Assembly (NCBI GenBank): GCA_003154255.1
Contig: PMCY01000140.1
Span: forward strand, 1,723 to 15,763
Direction of reading: 5' to 3'
Source: Candidatus Aminicenantota bacterium
GTDB taxonomy: Bacteria > Acidobacteriota > Aminicenantia > Aminicenantales > UBA4085
Length of the DNA stretch: 14,041 nt
How positions within the stretch are numbered: the first letter of the stretch is position 1; each line of letters opens with the position of its first letter. This document shows, piece by piece, positions 6,355 to 13,444 of the stretch. The translations under genes were made by a program, and so were the position numbers. The notes beneath the pieces are model-generated. The model was given only the letters and a program-made list of their open reading frames with translations. It did not search any database and was not told where the DNA came from.

Positions 6355-7346
6355 ACCGTCTCGGTCCGCTTCGGGGGCGCCATATTTTTTCTCCGCAAAC
6401 CCAGGACCGCCAATCCGGCCGCCGTCCAAGCCAGGGCGAGAAGCCGCCGGATGACGGACAAGGCGATGGCCAGTCCGGCCGGCCAGCCCAGGACGGAAAA
6501 GACGCCCACGTTGGTCAATTCATAGACTCCCAGCGCAGCGGGCACGGCGGGCAGAAGAAGAGCGGCGTTTCCCAGAGACACGACGAGGAGGCTCTTGACG
6601 ATGGTCAAGCCCGGGGCGCCGAGGAACCGCAAGGTCATGTCGATTTCAAAAGCCCAGACAAAATAAGATAGCAGGTAAAGCGAGCCGATGGCAGGGATCG
6701 CGGCCCGGTGATGGCGATGGAAGCCGGCAATTGTCTCGTCGATCTCCCGCAGGGCGGGCCGGCTCCTCTCCAGCCATCGGGGCCGCATTCCGAGCCGGGC
6801 CAGGAGGTCGAAAAGACCCAGAAAAAAACCCCTTCTCTGCCCAAGAAGCAGGGCCAGACAGAGGGTGCCGGCCAGAACGACGAACAGGCCGAAGATCAGG
6901 CGGGCCGATCCGTCCATGGGCAGGACGGCCATGGCCGCCAGCATGGCCAAGGCGGTAGCGGCGGCCAGGGTGAATATCTCGATTGTTTTATCCAGAACGG
7001 CCGAGGCGAAGACGCGGCGGCGGTCGATGCCGGGCAGGAGCAAAGCCCGGACGGGCAGCCCGCCGAGCATGGCCGAGGGAGTGATGAACCCCACGGCATT
7101 GTCGGCGATGCGGGCTTCAAAGAGGCGATGGAACGGCTGGCGGGCCTCATAGAGGTCGAAGACCTGTTTCCAATTGAAGGTCCGCAGAAGCCAATAAACG
7201 AGCCGCAGTCCGGCCAAGACGGCCCATTGGAGAATGCTCAAGCGGCCCAAAGCGGCCAGCATCTCCCGGGGGCCGCTCCGCCAAACGGCAAAAACGAAAA
7301 GGAGCAACCCGAGGAGAAGCGAGAGGCGCAGGACGGTCCGCTGCAA
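6351..7346 (-). CDS. Flippase-like membrane protein (LPG synthase TM / UPF0104 family)
   Basis: A 331-aa polytopic membrane protein with several hydrophobic helices (for example 6-21, 40-55, 125-142, 150-168, 218-232, 253-270, 288-316). Family marks seen: DNAVGFITPSAMLGGLPVR (82-100), LDKTIEI (118-124), and PAALGVYE (269-276), the usual P..xG..E motif of the lysylphosphatidylglycerol synthase transmembrane domain. There is no C-terminal aminoacyltransferase domain, so the lipid-moving half stands alone; members are proposed to flip lipids or help glycolipid assembly. It begins at TTG 7346: no ATG lies between the upstream in-frame stop and the first helix, a weak GGGA sits 8 nt upstream, and a promoter fits. 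Convergent with the CDP-alcohol enzyme, so any functional link is inference. Confidence 0.87.
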   Translation of the reverse strand: MQRTVLRLSLLLGLLLFVFAVWRSGPREMLAALGRLSILQWAVLAGLRLVYWLLRTFNWKQVFDLYEARQPFHRLFEARIADNAVGFITPSAMLGGLPVRALLLPGIDRRRVFASAVLDKTIEIFTLAAATALAMLAAMAVLPMDGSARLIFGLFVVLAGTLCLALLLGQRRGFFLGLFDLLARLGMRPRWLERSRPALREIDETIAGFHRHHRAAIPAIGSLYLLSYFVWAFEIDMTLRFLGAPGLTIVKSLLVVSLGNAALLLPAVPAALGVYELTNVGVFSVLGWPAGLAIALSVIRRLLALAWTAAGLAVLGLRRKNMAPPKRTETV

Positions 7347-7369
7347 GATTTGTTTCCCAACCGGGTTTT

Positions 7370-7398
7370 CTTATAGCCTTTTCGCGCCGGAGAATCAA
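7370..7398 (-). promoter_or_regulatory. Promoter of the flippase-like gene
   Basis: On the minus strand TTGATT (7393-7398) and TATAAG (7370-7375) are 17 nt apart. The start would be near 7363, about 17 nt before the TTG codon at 7346, which supports that unusual start codon. Confidence 0.5.
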
Positions 7399-7447
7399 CC
7401 GCCGGCCCGACTTGACCCGGACGCAGCGTCAGGGTTTATCCTGGGCT

Positions 7448-7488
7448 CCGCGGCCCGCGGGGAAAAGGCGATATTCACTCGCCGCGGG
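7448..7488. repeat. CCGCGG-type palindromes and inverted repeat upstream of the hydrolase operon
   Basis: CCGCGG (7448-7453) abuts CCCGCGGGG (7454-7462), and CCGCGGG recurs at 7482-7488. Between them GGCGA (7467-7471) and TCGCC (7479-7483) form an inverted repeat with a 7-nt loop spanning the -35 box of the hydrolase promoter. These could be operator half-sites; in GC-rich DNA such short palindromes also arise by chance. Confidence 0.35.
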
Positions 7489-7502
7489 ATTTCCGCTATA
7501 GT
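7474..7502 (+). promoter_or_regulatory. Promoter of the hydrolase operon
   Basis: TTCACT (7474-7479) and TATAGT (7497-7502) are 17 nt apart. The start would be near 7509, about 12 nt before the ATG at 7521, so the leader carries little beyond the AGAGGT ribosome site (7511-7516). Confidence 0.45.
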
Positions 7503-7520
7503 GTCGATTCAGAGGTTATC

Positions 7521-8891
7521 ATGAAAATTTTATTCTCCAGGCTCATTCTCGCGGCGCTGGTTTTGTCTTCCGCGGCCGCCGCGGGCGCCGTTCAGGCGCC
7601 GGAAGACGAGCTTATCATCAAAGCCCGAGCCTTCCTGACAGCTTTGGAAAAAAATGATTTCCAGGCCGCCGCCAGGGATTTCGACGCCACGATGCTCAAG
7701 CTCTCCGGGCCGGACAAGCTGGCCGCGTTCTGGAAAGCGGCCCCCGCCCAGATGAGTCCGTTTAAGCGGCAGACGGGGGCCCGGCGTGACACTCTGGGGT
7801 CCTATGACATAGTCCTCCTGACCTGCGAATTCGAGAGACAGACGCTCGACGCCCGTATCGTCTTCGACAAGGACAAGAAGATCGCCGGGTTTCAGTTCAT
7901 CCCCTCTCTTCCGCCGGCCCGATACGAACCTCCCTCCTATGCCGAGCCGGAGCGCTTCGCCGAAAGCGACGTCACGGTCGGGTCGGGAGAATGGGCCTTG
8001 CCCGGGACGTTGACCCTGCCCAAGGGAAACGGCCCGTTTCCGGCGCTCGTTCTCGTCCACGGTTCGGGGCCGAACGACCGCGACGAGTCCATCGGCCCGA
8101 ACAAGCCGTTTAAGGACCTGGCCTGGGGTTTGGCCTCGCGGAGCATCGCCGTTCTCCGCTATGACAAGCGCTCGCGCGTCTACGGGGAGAAGATCGTCAA
8201 AGATCCGCGTCTGCCTCTTCTGACGGTTAAGGAGGAGACGATCGACGACGCGATTGAAGCCGTCCGGCTTTTGAAAAAAACGCCGCGGATCGACGGCCGC
8301 CGCATTTTCATCCTGGGCCATAGCCTGGGGGGCATGCTCATCCCGCGGATCGCCTTGGCGGCGAGGGATCTCGCCCCGGCCGGATTCATCAGCATGGCGG
8401 GCCTGACCCGGAAGATGGAAGACACGATCGTCCAGCAAATGACGTATATCTACGCTCTGGGCGGACAGATTTCCGCCGACGAGACCCGCCAGATCGAAGC
8501 GCTCAAGGCCCAGGCCGCCCAGGTCAAGGCGTTGAAGGACGGTGATCGCGGAGCGGCTAAGCCGATGATCTTCAACGCTCCTCCGGCGTACTGGCTCGAC
8601 CTGCGCGGATACTACCCGCCGGAAACGGCGAAATTCATGGACCGGCCGTTTTTGATCCTGCAAGGGGCCCGGGATTACCAGGTCACGACCGAGGACTTCG
8701 AAAATTGGAAGAAAGCCCTGGAGGGTCGGCCGGGCGTCGAATTTCGGCTCTATCCCAAGTGCAACCATCTGTTTTTCGAGGCGGAGGGGCCCCCGTCCCC
8801 CCTGGAATACCAGTCGAAGCACGGCAGCGTCGCTTCCCAAGTTGTTGAGGATATCGCCTCGTTCATCCTGAAAACGCGGGGAGGTCGCTGA
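7521..8891 (+). CDS. Exported DUF3887-alpha/beta hydrolase
   Basis: A 456-aa predicted secreted or periplasmic serine hydrolase. Residues 1-25 form a signal peptide with a likely cleavage after AVQA. Residues about 28-130 look like a DUF3887/NTF2-like domain, followed by an alpha/beta-hydrolase domain from about 150. Seen: LVLVHGSGPNDRDE (176-189, oxyanion region), nucleophile elbow GHSLGG with Ser268, Asp385 in LQGARDYQV, and His416 in CNHLFF. The triad is complete, so the enzyme should be active as an esterase or peptidase; the substrate is unknown. The region around 295-370 is an inserted cap-like segment. The ATG at 7521 follows AGAGGT by 4 nt. It leads an apparent three-gene operon: the next gene starts within its stop codon (TGATG), and a beta-lactamase-fold lipoprotein gene follows. 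Confidence 0.88.
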   Translation: MKILFSRLILAALVLSSAAAAGAVQAPEDELIIKARAFLTALEKNDFQAAARDFDATMLKLSGPDKLAAFWKAAPAQMSPFKRQTGARRDTLGSYDIVLLTCEFERQTLDARIVFDKDKKIAGFQFIPSLPPARYEPPSYAEPERFAESDVTVGSGEWALPGTLTLPKGNGPFPALVLVHGSGPNDRDESIGPNKPFKDLAWGLASRSIAVLRYDKRSRVYGEKIVKDPRLPLLTVKEETIDDAIEAVRLLKKTPRIDGRRIFILGHSLGGMLIPRIALAARDLAPAGFISMAGLTRKMEDTIVQQMTYIYALGGQISADETRQIEALKAQAAQVKALKDGDRGAAKPMIFNAPPAYWLDLRGYYPPETAKFMDRPFLILQGARDYQVTTEDFENWKKALEGRPGVEFRLYPKCNHLFFEAEGPPSPLEYQSKHGSVASQVVEDIASFILKTRGGR

Positions 8892-9271
8892 TGGCGGCTG
8901 GCGGCGCAAAAGACACCCAAGGCGCCCTTAAGATCAGCGGTGAAATCAAGGCCGGCGCCGCCTTCGCCTGGGCCGGTGCAGCCTTCTCGCCGGGCGTGAC
9001 GGTCATGGCCCCGGCCAACCTCGGGGCCAAGAAAGGGATCGTTTTCTGGGCCAAGGGAACCGCGCGTCCCTGCGCGATCGAGTTTTTCGCCCGAAGCCGG
9101 GGGTTTCGGCCCGTGAGCAAGATCTTCACGGCCGGTCCCGATTGGAAGGAATACGGGGTGACCTTCCAGGAACTCGGCCTCGACGGCACCGACATCATGA
9201 TGATTTTCTTTGGCGCGGTCAACGACCCCGGCCCGTTCACACTGTGGATCGATGAGATCCGCCTGAAATGA
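8891..9271 (+). CDS. Truncated CIA30/CBM11-like domain protein
   Basis: A 126-aa protein without a signal peptide. It resembles the second half and more of the galactose-binding-like CIA30/CBM domain found at the C-terminus of secreted Acidobacteriota-type amidohydrolases and peptidases: GALKISGEIKAG (11-22), AWAGAAFSPG (26-35), NLGAKKGIVFWAKG (43-56), DWKEYGVTF (84-92) and a final GPFTLWIDEIRL. The usual first strands, with the S-D-x-M-GG-x-S region, are absent. The frame upstream is closed by a TGA a few codons before the start, so they were not missed by start choice. Yet the ATG at 8891 has a perfect GGAGGT (8880-8885) 5 nt upstream and overlaps the preceding TGA by 1 nt, so it is probably translated. 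It could be a decayed gene tail or a small cytoplasmic domain protein. Function unknown. Confidence 0.7.
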   Translation: MAAGGAKDTQGALKISGEIKAGAAFAWAGAAFSPGVTVMAPANLGAKKGIVFWAKGTARPCAIEFFARSRGFRPVSKIFTAGPDWKEYGVTFQELGLDGTDIMMIFFGAVNDPGPFTLWIDEIRLK

Positions 9272-9301
9272 AGCCGAACCCTTGAATTAAGGGAGTTGGA
9301 C

Positions 9302-10795
9302 ATGCCCGGTTTTCTTATTCGCCGCAGAGACGCCCGCCGCTGGCTTGCCGCCGGGCTCATCCTCATCCTGGCCGGAACCGCAGGCTGTGACGCCCGGGGC
9401 GCCTTGGCCAGGAAACGCCGCAGCATGGTCGAGCGAAGCCTGATGCGGGCCGTTTATCTGAAAGGCCTTCAGCCCGAAAAGATGGGTCTTTTAGGTCGCT
9501 TGGCCTTCTACCGGGTCCCCGGGGTCAGTCTGTGCGCCTTCGATCAAAACGCCGTCGAATGGACCGCGGTTTACGGTGAGGCCGACGGCCAGATGCACCG
9601 GCCGCTGAAAGCGGAGACGATCCTGCAGGCCGGAGGGCTCAGCCAGATGATGACCGCGGCGGCCGCTTTCCGCTTGGCGGAAAAAGGAACGATCGATCTG
9701 GACGAAGACGTTCGCGGGCGGCTGAAATCGTGGACTTGGCCGGCCGACGTCGCCCTGCCGCGCGGCCGCCTGACCTTGCGCATGCTTCTGACCCACAGCG
9801 CCGGTCTGTCGGAACAGATCCTGGAGGGCTATGGGCCGGACGAATCCATGCCGACGATTCCTCAAGTCCTGTCGGGACTCAAGCCGGCTAAAAATGCCCC
9901 GATCTGGTCGCCGTCGCGGTTCGAAGCGAACCGCAAGGCCTGGATGAGCGAAGGCGGCTACGCCCTGGTCCAACAGGTCCTGGAGGATGCGGCCGGAATG
10001 CCTTTCGAGGCCCTGATGAAGCAGACGGTCATCGATCCGCTCGAATTGAAGAACACGTTTTTCGCCGCGGACTTGAACGAGGCGCGGGCCGCCGGTGCGG
10101 CGGTAGGCCACACCCGCGAGGGGGCGGCCCTGCCTGGCCGCTGGCGGAGATATCCCGAGACCGCCGCCAAGGGGCTGTGGACGACAGCCTCGGATTTCGC
10201 GGTTTTTCTCTGCCGCCTCATGCGCGAGGCCATGGGTGAGCCGGGGGGGCTTTTATCCCCGGCCGCGGCGCGGGTCCTGCTGGCCCCCCAGATCGAGAAT
10301 TTCAGCTTCGGATTCCTGGCCGACGGGCAAGGCGACGAGATCAATTTCCATGTTCAAAGAAAGACCTCGGGCTATGCCGCCGCTTTCGTTGTCTATCCGG
10401 CCAAGGGGCAGGGGATCGTGCTGCTCAGCAACAGCGACAACGGCGACATCCTGGAGGAGGAAATCCTGTCGGCCGCCTCGGCTGCCTACGAATGGCCCCA
10501 TTACAAGCCTGTGGAGAAAGACGTCCTGCGGCTGACACCCGACACCTATCGGGAATTCGTCGGACATTTTGAGGTCAACCCGTCTTATGCCCTGGACGTG
10601 ACCTGGATCGACTATTATCTCGTCATCCGGCCCACCGGACAGGCTTCAACCAAATTCTACGCTGAGGGCCAGACCCTTTTCTATTCGACCGATCCTTATA
10701 TCCGCATCCAGTTCTTTAAGGATAAGTCGGGCCGGGTCACGAGCCTCGTCCTGTGGCAGAAGGATTTCGAGCTCGAAGCCAAAAAGGTCCGTTGA
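9302..10795 (+). CDS. Beta-lactamase-fold (class C/serine hydrolase) lipoprotein, probable pseudoenzyme
   Basis: A 497-aa member of the beta-lactamase/serine hydrolase family. The N-terminus has an arginine-rich start, a hydrophobic core and a lipobox-like TAGC with Cys29, so it is probably an envelope lipoprotein. The fold is clear: ILQAGGLSQMMTA (107-119), LRMLLTHSAGL (159-169), EGGYALVQQVLEDAAGMPF (217-235), KGLWTTASDFAVFL (290-303), GYAAAFVVYP (357-366), and a C-terminal DUF3471-like barrel (about 410-495). The catalytic SxxK motif reads G112-L-S-Q115, and the YxN motif reads M215-S-E217, so nucleophile, Lys and Tyr are all missing. Enzymatic activity of the usual type is unlikely; ligand or partner binding is the inference. 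The ATG at 9302 is chosen over a TTG at 9296 because AAGGGAG (9289-9295) would touch the TTG but sits 6 nt before the ATG. Third gene of the operon, 30 nt after the CIA30-like gene. Confidence 0.87.
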   Translation: MPGFLIRRRDARRWLAAGLILILAGTAGCDARGALARKRRSMVERSLMRAVYLKGLQPEKMGLLGRLAFYRVPGVSLCAFDQNAVEWTAVYGEADGQMHRPLKAETILQAGGLSQMMTAAAAFRLAEKGTIDLDEDVRGRLKSWTWPADVALPRGRLTLRMLLTHSAGLSEQILEGYGPDESMPTIPQVLSGLKPAKNAPIWSPSRFEANRKAWMSEGGYALVQQVLEDAAGMPFEALMKQTVIDPLELKNTFFAADLNEARAAGAAVGHTREGAALPGRWRRYPETAAKGLWTTASDFAVFLCRLMREAMGEPGGLLSPAAARVLLAPQIENFSFGFLADGQGDEINFHVQRKTSGYAAAFVVYPAKGQGIVLLSNSDNGDILEEEILSAASAAYEWPHYKPVEKDVLRLTPDTYREFVGHFEVNPSYALDVTWIDYYLVIRPTGQASTKFYAEGQTLFYSTDPYIRIQFFKDKSGRVTSLVLWQKDFELEAKKVR

Positions 10796-10802
10796 ACAGC
10801 GC

Positions 10803-12191
10803 TCAGTAGAGCCCGTTTTTCTTCAGGGTCTGCGGGATCCCGTCCTTGCTCATGACGGCCTCAATGTCCTTGACCGTGCGGGGGATTCCGGCGGTCAAAT
10901 TCTCGCATCCCGTCTCCGTGATCAGGATGGTGTCCTCGACACGGACGCCGAGATTTTCTCCGGCCAGGACCACCAGCGGCTCGTTGGCGATGACCATGCC
11001 GGGTTTGAGGACCCGCGGGCTGCCGCCGACGTCGTGGACGGCCATTCCGACATAGTGCCCGAATCCGCCGCGCATGCGCTGGAAATAGTCTTTCTTCAAA
11101 TCGAAACCCTGCCGGATCAGGAGATCGTCCACCTCCTGGCGGCATTGCTCCTCGGTCAGGCCGGGACGGTAGACTTTCATGCAGTTTTCGTGGACGGCCA
11201 GGGCGGCTTCATAGATCTCCTTCTGGCGCGGCGTGAAGCGGCCGTTGGCCGGGAAGGACGTGGTGATGTCGATGTCGTAGAAGTCCAGGTCGGGGCCGGC
11301 GTCGACGACGAGGAAATCGCCTTCCTGGAGCAGCCGGTCATGCTTGTTGTAATGGAGATAAGGATGGTTTTCGCCGGACGTGATGATGACCCCATAGGCG
11401 CTTTCCTGGGCCCCTTCCTTTTCAAAGATGTAATCGACCACGGCCGAAAGTTCGTATTCAAACATGCCGGCCCGGCAGGCCTTCAGCAGTTGGATGTGGG
11501 CTTTGACCCCGACCTGACCGGCTTTGCGCAGAAGGGCGATTTCGGCGGGCGATTTAATCGTCCGCAGCTCCCAGACGAGCGGTGAAAGATCGCGGACTTC
11601 GAGCGAGGGATAACGCTCCTTGAGGATCTTGACGAACTGGAGCTCGCGGGTCAAGCGTCCATCCCAGGGATTTAGAGTCACTCCGCGCTGGAAGATCGAG
11701 AATTTTTCCGTGCTCACTTCACGGTAGAGCTCCTCGGGCTTGAACGGCGTATAAAGGATTTTCGACCGGCCGGCGAGCGAGGCCAGCATGGAGGAAAAGC
11801 CCTCGAACGGGGCCACCCGGTCGAGGCCCGTGAAGGGGCGGGCGTTTTTCGCCATTTCGGCGCTGACCCCTTCCTGGCGGGCCTGGTCTTCGGTCGCCGT
11901 CAGGAAGAGCGTGGCAGTCTTGGACGCCCCGTCGAGGAGCAGGGCGGCGTTGGGCAGTTCCACGCCGGTCAGATAGTTGAAGTCGTTGGCCTGGGCCGTC
12001 GGGTAATAGTTCCCGGGCGTTTGGGCGCCCCAAATGACGGCGACGCCGTCGGGGATCTTTTCCAAAAGCTTGGCCCGGCGGGCGGCGTATTCGGTCTTGT
12101 CGAAGCGCAAGCCGACGGCGGGAAGCGACGAAACAAGAAGGAAGATCGGCGCGATAACGGCCCCAATTCGGAAAGCGAAATGTTTGTTCAT
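10803..12191 (-). CDS. pepP: Exported Xaa-Pro aminopeptidase (M24B)
   Basis: Known activity: removes an N-terminal residue linked to proline, using two Mn2+ ions. At 462 aa it has a signal peptide (residues 1-27, ending near PAVG), so it probably acts outside the cytoplasm, whereas the E. coli enzyme is cytosolic. An N-terminal AMP_N domain (about 29-165, with ANDFNYLTGVELP at 68-80) precedes the pita-bread domain. All five metal ligands are visible: Asp297 (VVDAG), Asp308 (DIDITTSFP), His379 (GFGHYVGM), Glu404 (ANEP) and Glu419 (VRVEDTILIT), and His386 of the HD pair is kept. The usual EPG motif reads EPL. The ATG at 12191 follows GAGGA (12197-12201) by 5 nt. Its end lies 7 nt from the end of the convergent lipoprotein gene. 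A nutritional role in peptide use is inferred. Confidence 0.92.
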   Translation of the reverse strand: MNKHFAFRIGAVIAPIFLLVSSLPAVGLRFDKTEYAARRAKLLEKIPDGVAVIWGAQTPGNYYPTAQANDFNYLTGVELPNAALLLDGASKTATLFLTATEDQARQEGVSAEMAKNARPFTGLDRVAPFEGFSSMLASLAGRSKILYTPFKPEELYREVSTEKFSIFQRGVTLNPWDGRLTRELQFVKILKERYPSLEVRDLSPLVWELRTIKSPAEIALLRKAGQVGVKAHIQLLKACRAGMFEYELSAVVDYIFEKEGAQESAYGVIITSGENHPYLHYNKHDRLLQEGDFLVVDAGPDLDFYDIDITTSFPANGRFTPRQKEIYEAALAVHENCMKVYRPGLTEEQCRQEVDDLLIRQGFDLKKDYFQRMRGGFGHYVGMAVHDVGGSPRVLKPGMVIANEPLVVLAGENLGVRVEDTILITETGCENLTAGIPRTVKDIEAVMSKDGIPQTLKKNGLY

Positions 12192-12230
12192 GGCGATCCT
12201 CGGTGATTCTCCAGGAGATTTCCGTCTTTG

Positions 12231-12236
12231 AATATA
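12231..12236 (-). promoter_or_regulatory. Possible -10 box of the aminopeptidase gene
   Basis: TATATT on the minus strand matches the -10 consensus at five of six positions and would start transcription about 30-35 nt before the ATG at 12191. No good -35 box lies 16-18 nt upstream, so the promoter may be weak or activator-dependent. Confidence 0.25.
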
Positions 12237-12273
12237 TCAAGCGAACCTCGGAAATGGAAGATGAGAAACGGCC

Positions 12274-12299
12274 TGGTCCGGGACCCGTCTCCCGGGCCA
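12274..12299. repeat. Strong inverted repeat between pepP and pfk
   Basis: TGGTCCGGGA (12274-12283) pairs over 10 bp (one G-T) with TCCCGGGCCA (12290-12299) around a 6-nt loop. It ends 4 nt before the -35 box of the phosphofructokinase promoter (12304). No T-run follows on either strand, and there is no gene end nearby, so a terminator is unlikely. An operator for a dimeric regulator of the divergent pair is the better reading. Confidence 0.55.
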
Positions 12300-12303
12300 T
12301 CGT

Positions 12304-12333
12304 TTGACAAGCGCCGAACGGCTCGTCTATAGT
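12304..12333 (+). promoter_or_regulatory. Promoter of phosphofructokinase, leaderless arrangement
   Basis: A consensus -35 TTGACA (12304-12309) and -10 TATAGT (12328-12333) are 18 nt apart. Only 6 nt separate the -10 box from the ATG at 12340, so transcription should begin at or within a base or two of the start codon. There is no Shine-Dalgarno. Confidence 0.65.
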
Positions 12334-12339
12334 CGCTCC

Positions 12340-13437
12340 ATGAAGCGACCGAAGACGATCGGCATCTTGACAGGCGGCGGGGATTGTCCCGGGATCAATG
12401 CCGTGATCCGGGCGGTGGCCAAAAAGGCCATGCTCGAGCAGGGCTTGGGGGTGATCGGCATTGAAGACGGCTACGACGGACTGATCCGCCGAAAGTGCCG
12501 GCGGCTCGCGCTCTCCGACGTCTCGGGCATCCTGACGCTGGGCGGCACGATCCTGGGGGCCTCGAAGATTTCCAATCCCTACCAATATGCCGTCCGCAAA
12601 GGGACATCCGTCGTCTTCCGGGACGTCTCGCGGCGGGCCATCGCCTCTGTCCGGGATTTCGGGTTGGACGCCCTGGTTTGCATCGGCGGCGACGGCACCC
12701 TGGGGATCGCCTACCGGCTGCTCCAGGACGGGGTCAATGTCGTCGGCGTGCCCAAGACCATCGACAACGACCTGCGGGGGACGGACATCACCTTCGGCTT
12801 CGACTCGGCGGTGTCCATCGCCACGGAGGCCGTCGACCGGCTGCATACGACGGCCCAGGCCCATCACCGCATCATGGTCCTGGAGGTCATGGGGCACCGG
12901 GCCGGCTGGATTGCCCTGCATGCCGGCGTCGCCGGCGGGGGCGACATCATCCTGATCCCGGAAATTCCCTATGCCATCGAGGCCATCGTCCGTAAGGTCC
13001 GCGAGCGCGACCGGTGCGGAAAGCGATTCAGTATCGTCGTCGTGTCTGAAGGGGCCGTGCCGCGGGGCGGTGACGTCGTCATCAGGAAGATCGTCAAGAA
13101 CGCGTCCGATTCCGTTCGCTTGGGCGGGATCGGATTCGTCCTCGCCGATCAGTTGGAGCGATTGACCGGACATGAAAGCCGGGCCGTCGTCCTCGGCCAC
13201 CTGCAGCGGGGCGGTTCGCCGACCCCGTTCGACCGGGTCCTGGCCACGCAACTCGGAGTTCAGGCCGTCGATCTGGTCATGAACGGCAGGTTCGGCCGGA
13301 TGGCCGCCATCCAGGATGGAAAAATCACGGATGCCCCTCTGGAGATCGCGGCGGCCGGGCCCCGGCTCATCCCCCTCGATCTTCCCTTGCTGGGCGCGGC
13401 CCGTTCGGTCGGAACAAGCTTCGGCGACGAAACCTGA
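12340..13437 (+). CDS. pfkA: 6-phosphofructokinase, group III-like, probably ATP-dependent
   Basis: Known reaction: fructose 6-phosphate to fructose 1,6-bisphosphate, the committing step of glycolysis. At 365 aa it shows the family motifs: LTGGGDCPGIN (10-20), GGDGTLG (116-122), PKTIDND with catalytic Asp142 (138-144), MGHRAGWIA (184-192), SEGA (236-239) and LGHLQRGGSPTPFDR (285-299). Two residues tell phosphate donors apart. The position equal to E. coli Gly104 is Gly119, as in ATP enzymes. The position equal to E. coli Gly124 is Lys139, as in pyrophosphate enzymes and in ATP enzymes of group III. ATP use is therefore likelier but needs an assay. The ATG at 12340 is used: an in-frame TTG at 12304 lies inside the -35 box and cannot be on the transcript. 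Convergent with the HD-GYP gene, 7 nt apart. Confidence 0.92.
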   Translation: MKRPKTIGILTGGGDCPGINAVIRAVAKKAMLEQGLGVIGIEDGYDGLIRRKCRRLALSDVSGILTLGGTILGASKISNPYQYAVRKGTSVVFRDVSRRAIASVRDFGLDALVCIGGDGTLGIAYRLLQDGVNVVGVPKTIDNDLRGTDITFGFDSAVSIATEAVDRLHTTAQAHHRIMVLEVMGHRAGWIALHAGVAGGGDIILIPEIPYAIEAIVRKVRERDRCGKRFSIVVVSEGAVPRGGDVVIRKIVKNASDSVRLGGIGFVLADQLERLTGHESRAVVLGHLQRGGSPTPFDRVLATQLGVQAVDLVMNGRFGRMAAIQDGKITDAPLEIAAAGPRLIPLDLPLLGAARSVGTSFGDET

Positions 13438-13444
13438 GCCGGGA

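Noticed and set aside
12304..12339. 12-residue extension of phosphofructokinase from a TTG codon at 12304
   Set aside because: That codon is part of the TTGACA -35 box, so it would lie upstream of the transcript, and the family N-terminus fits the ATG at 12340.
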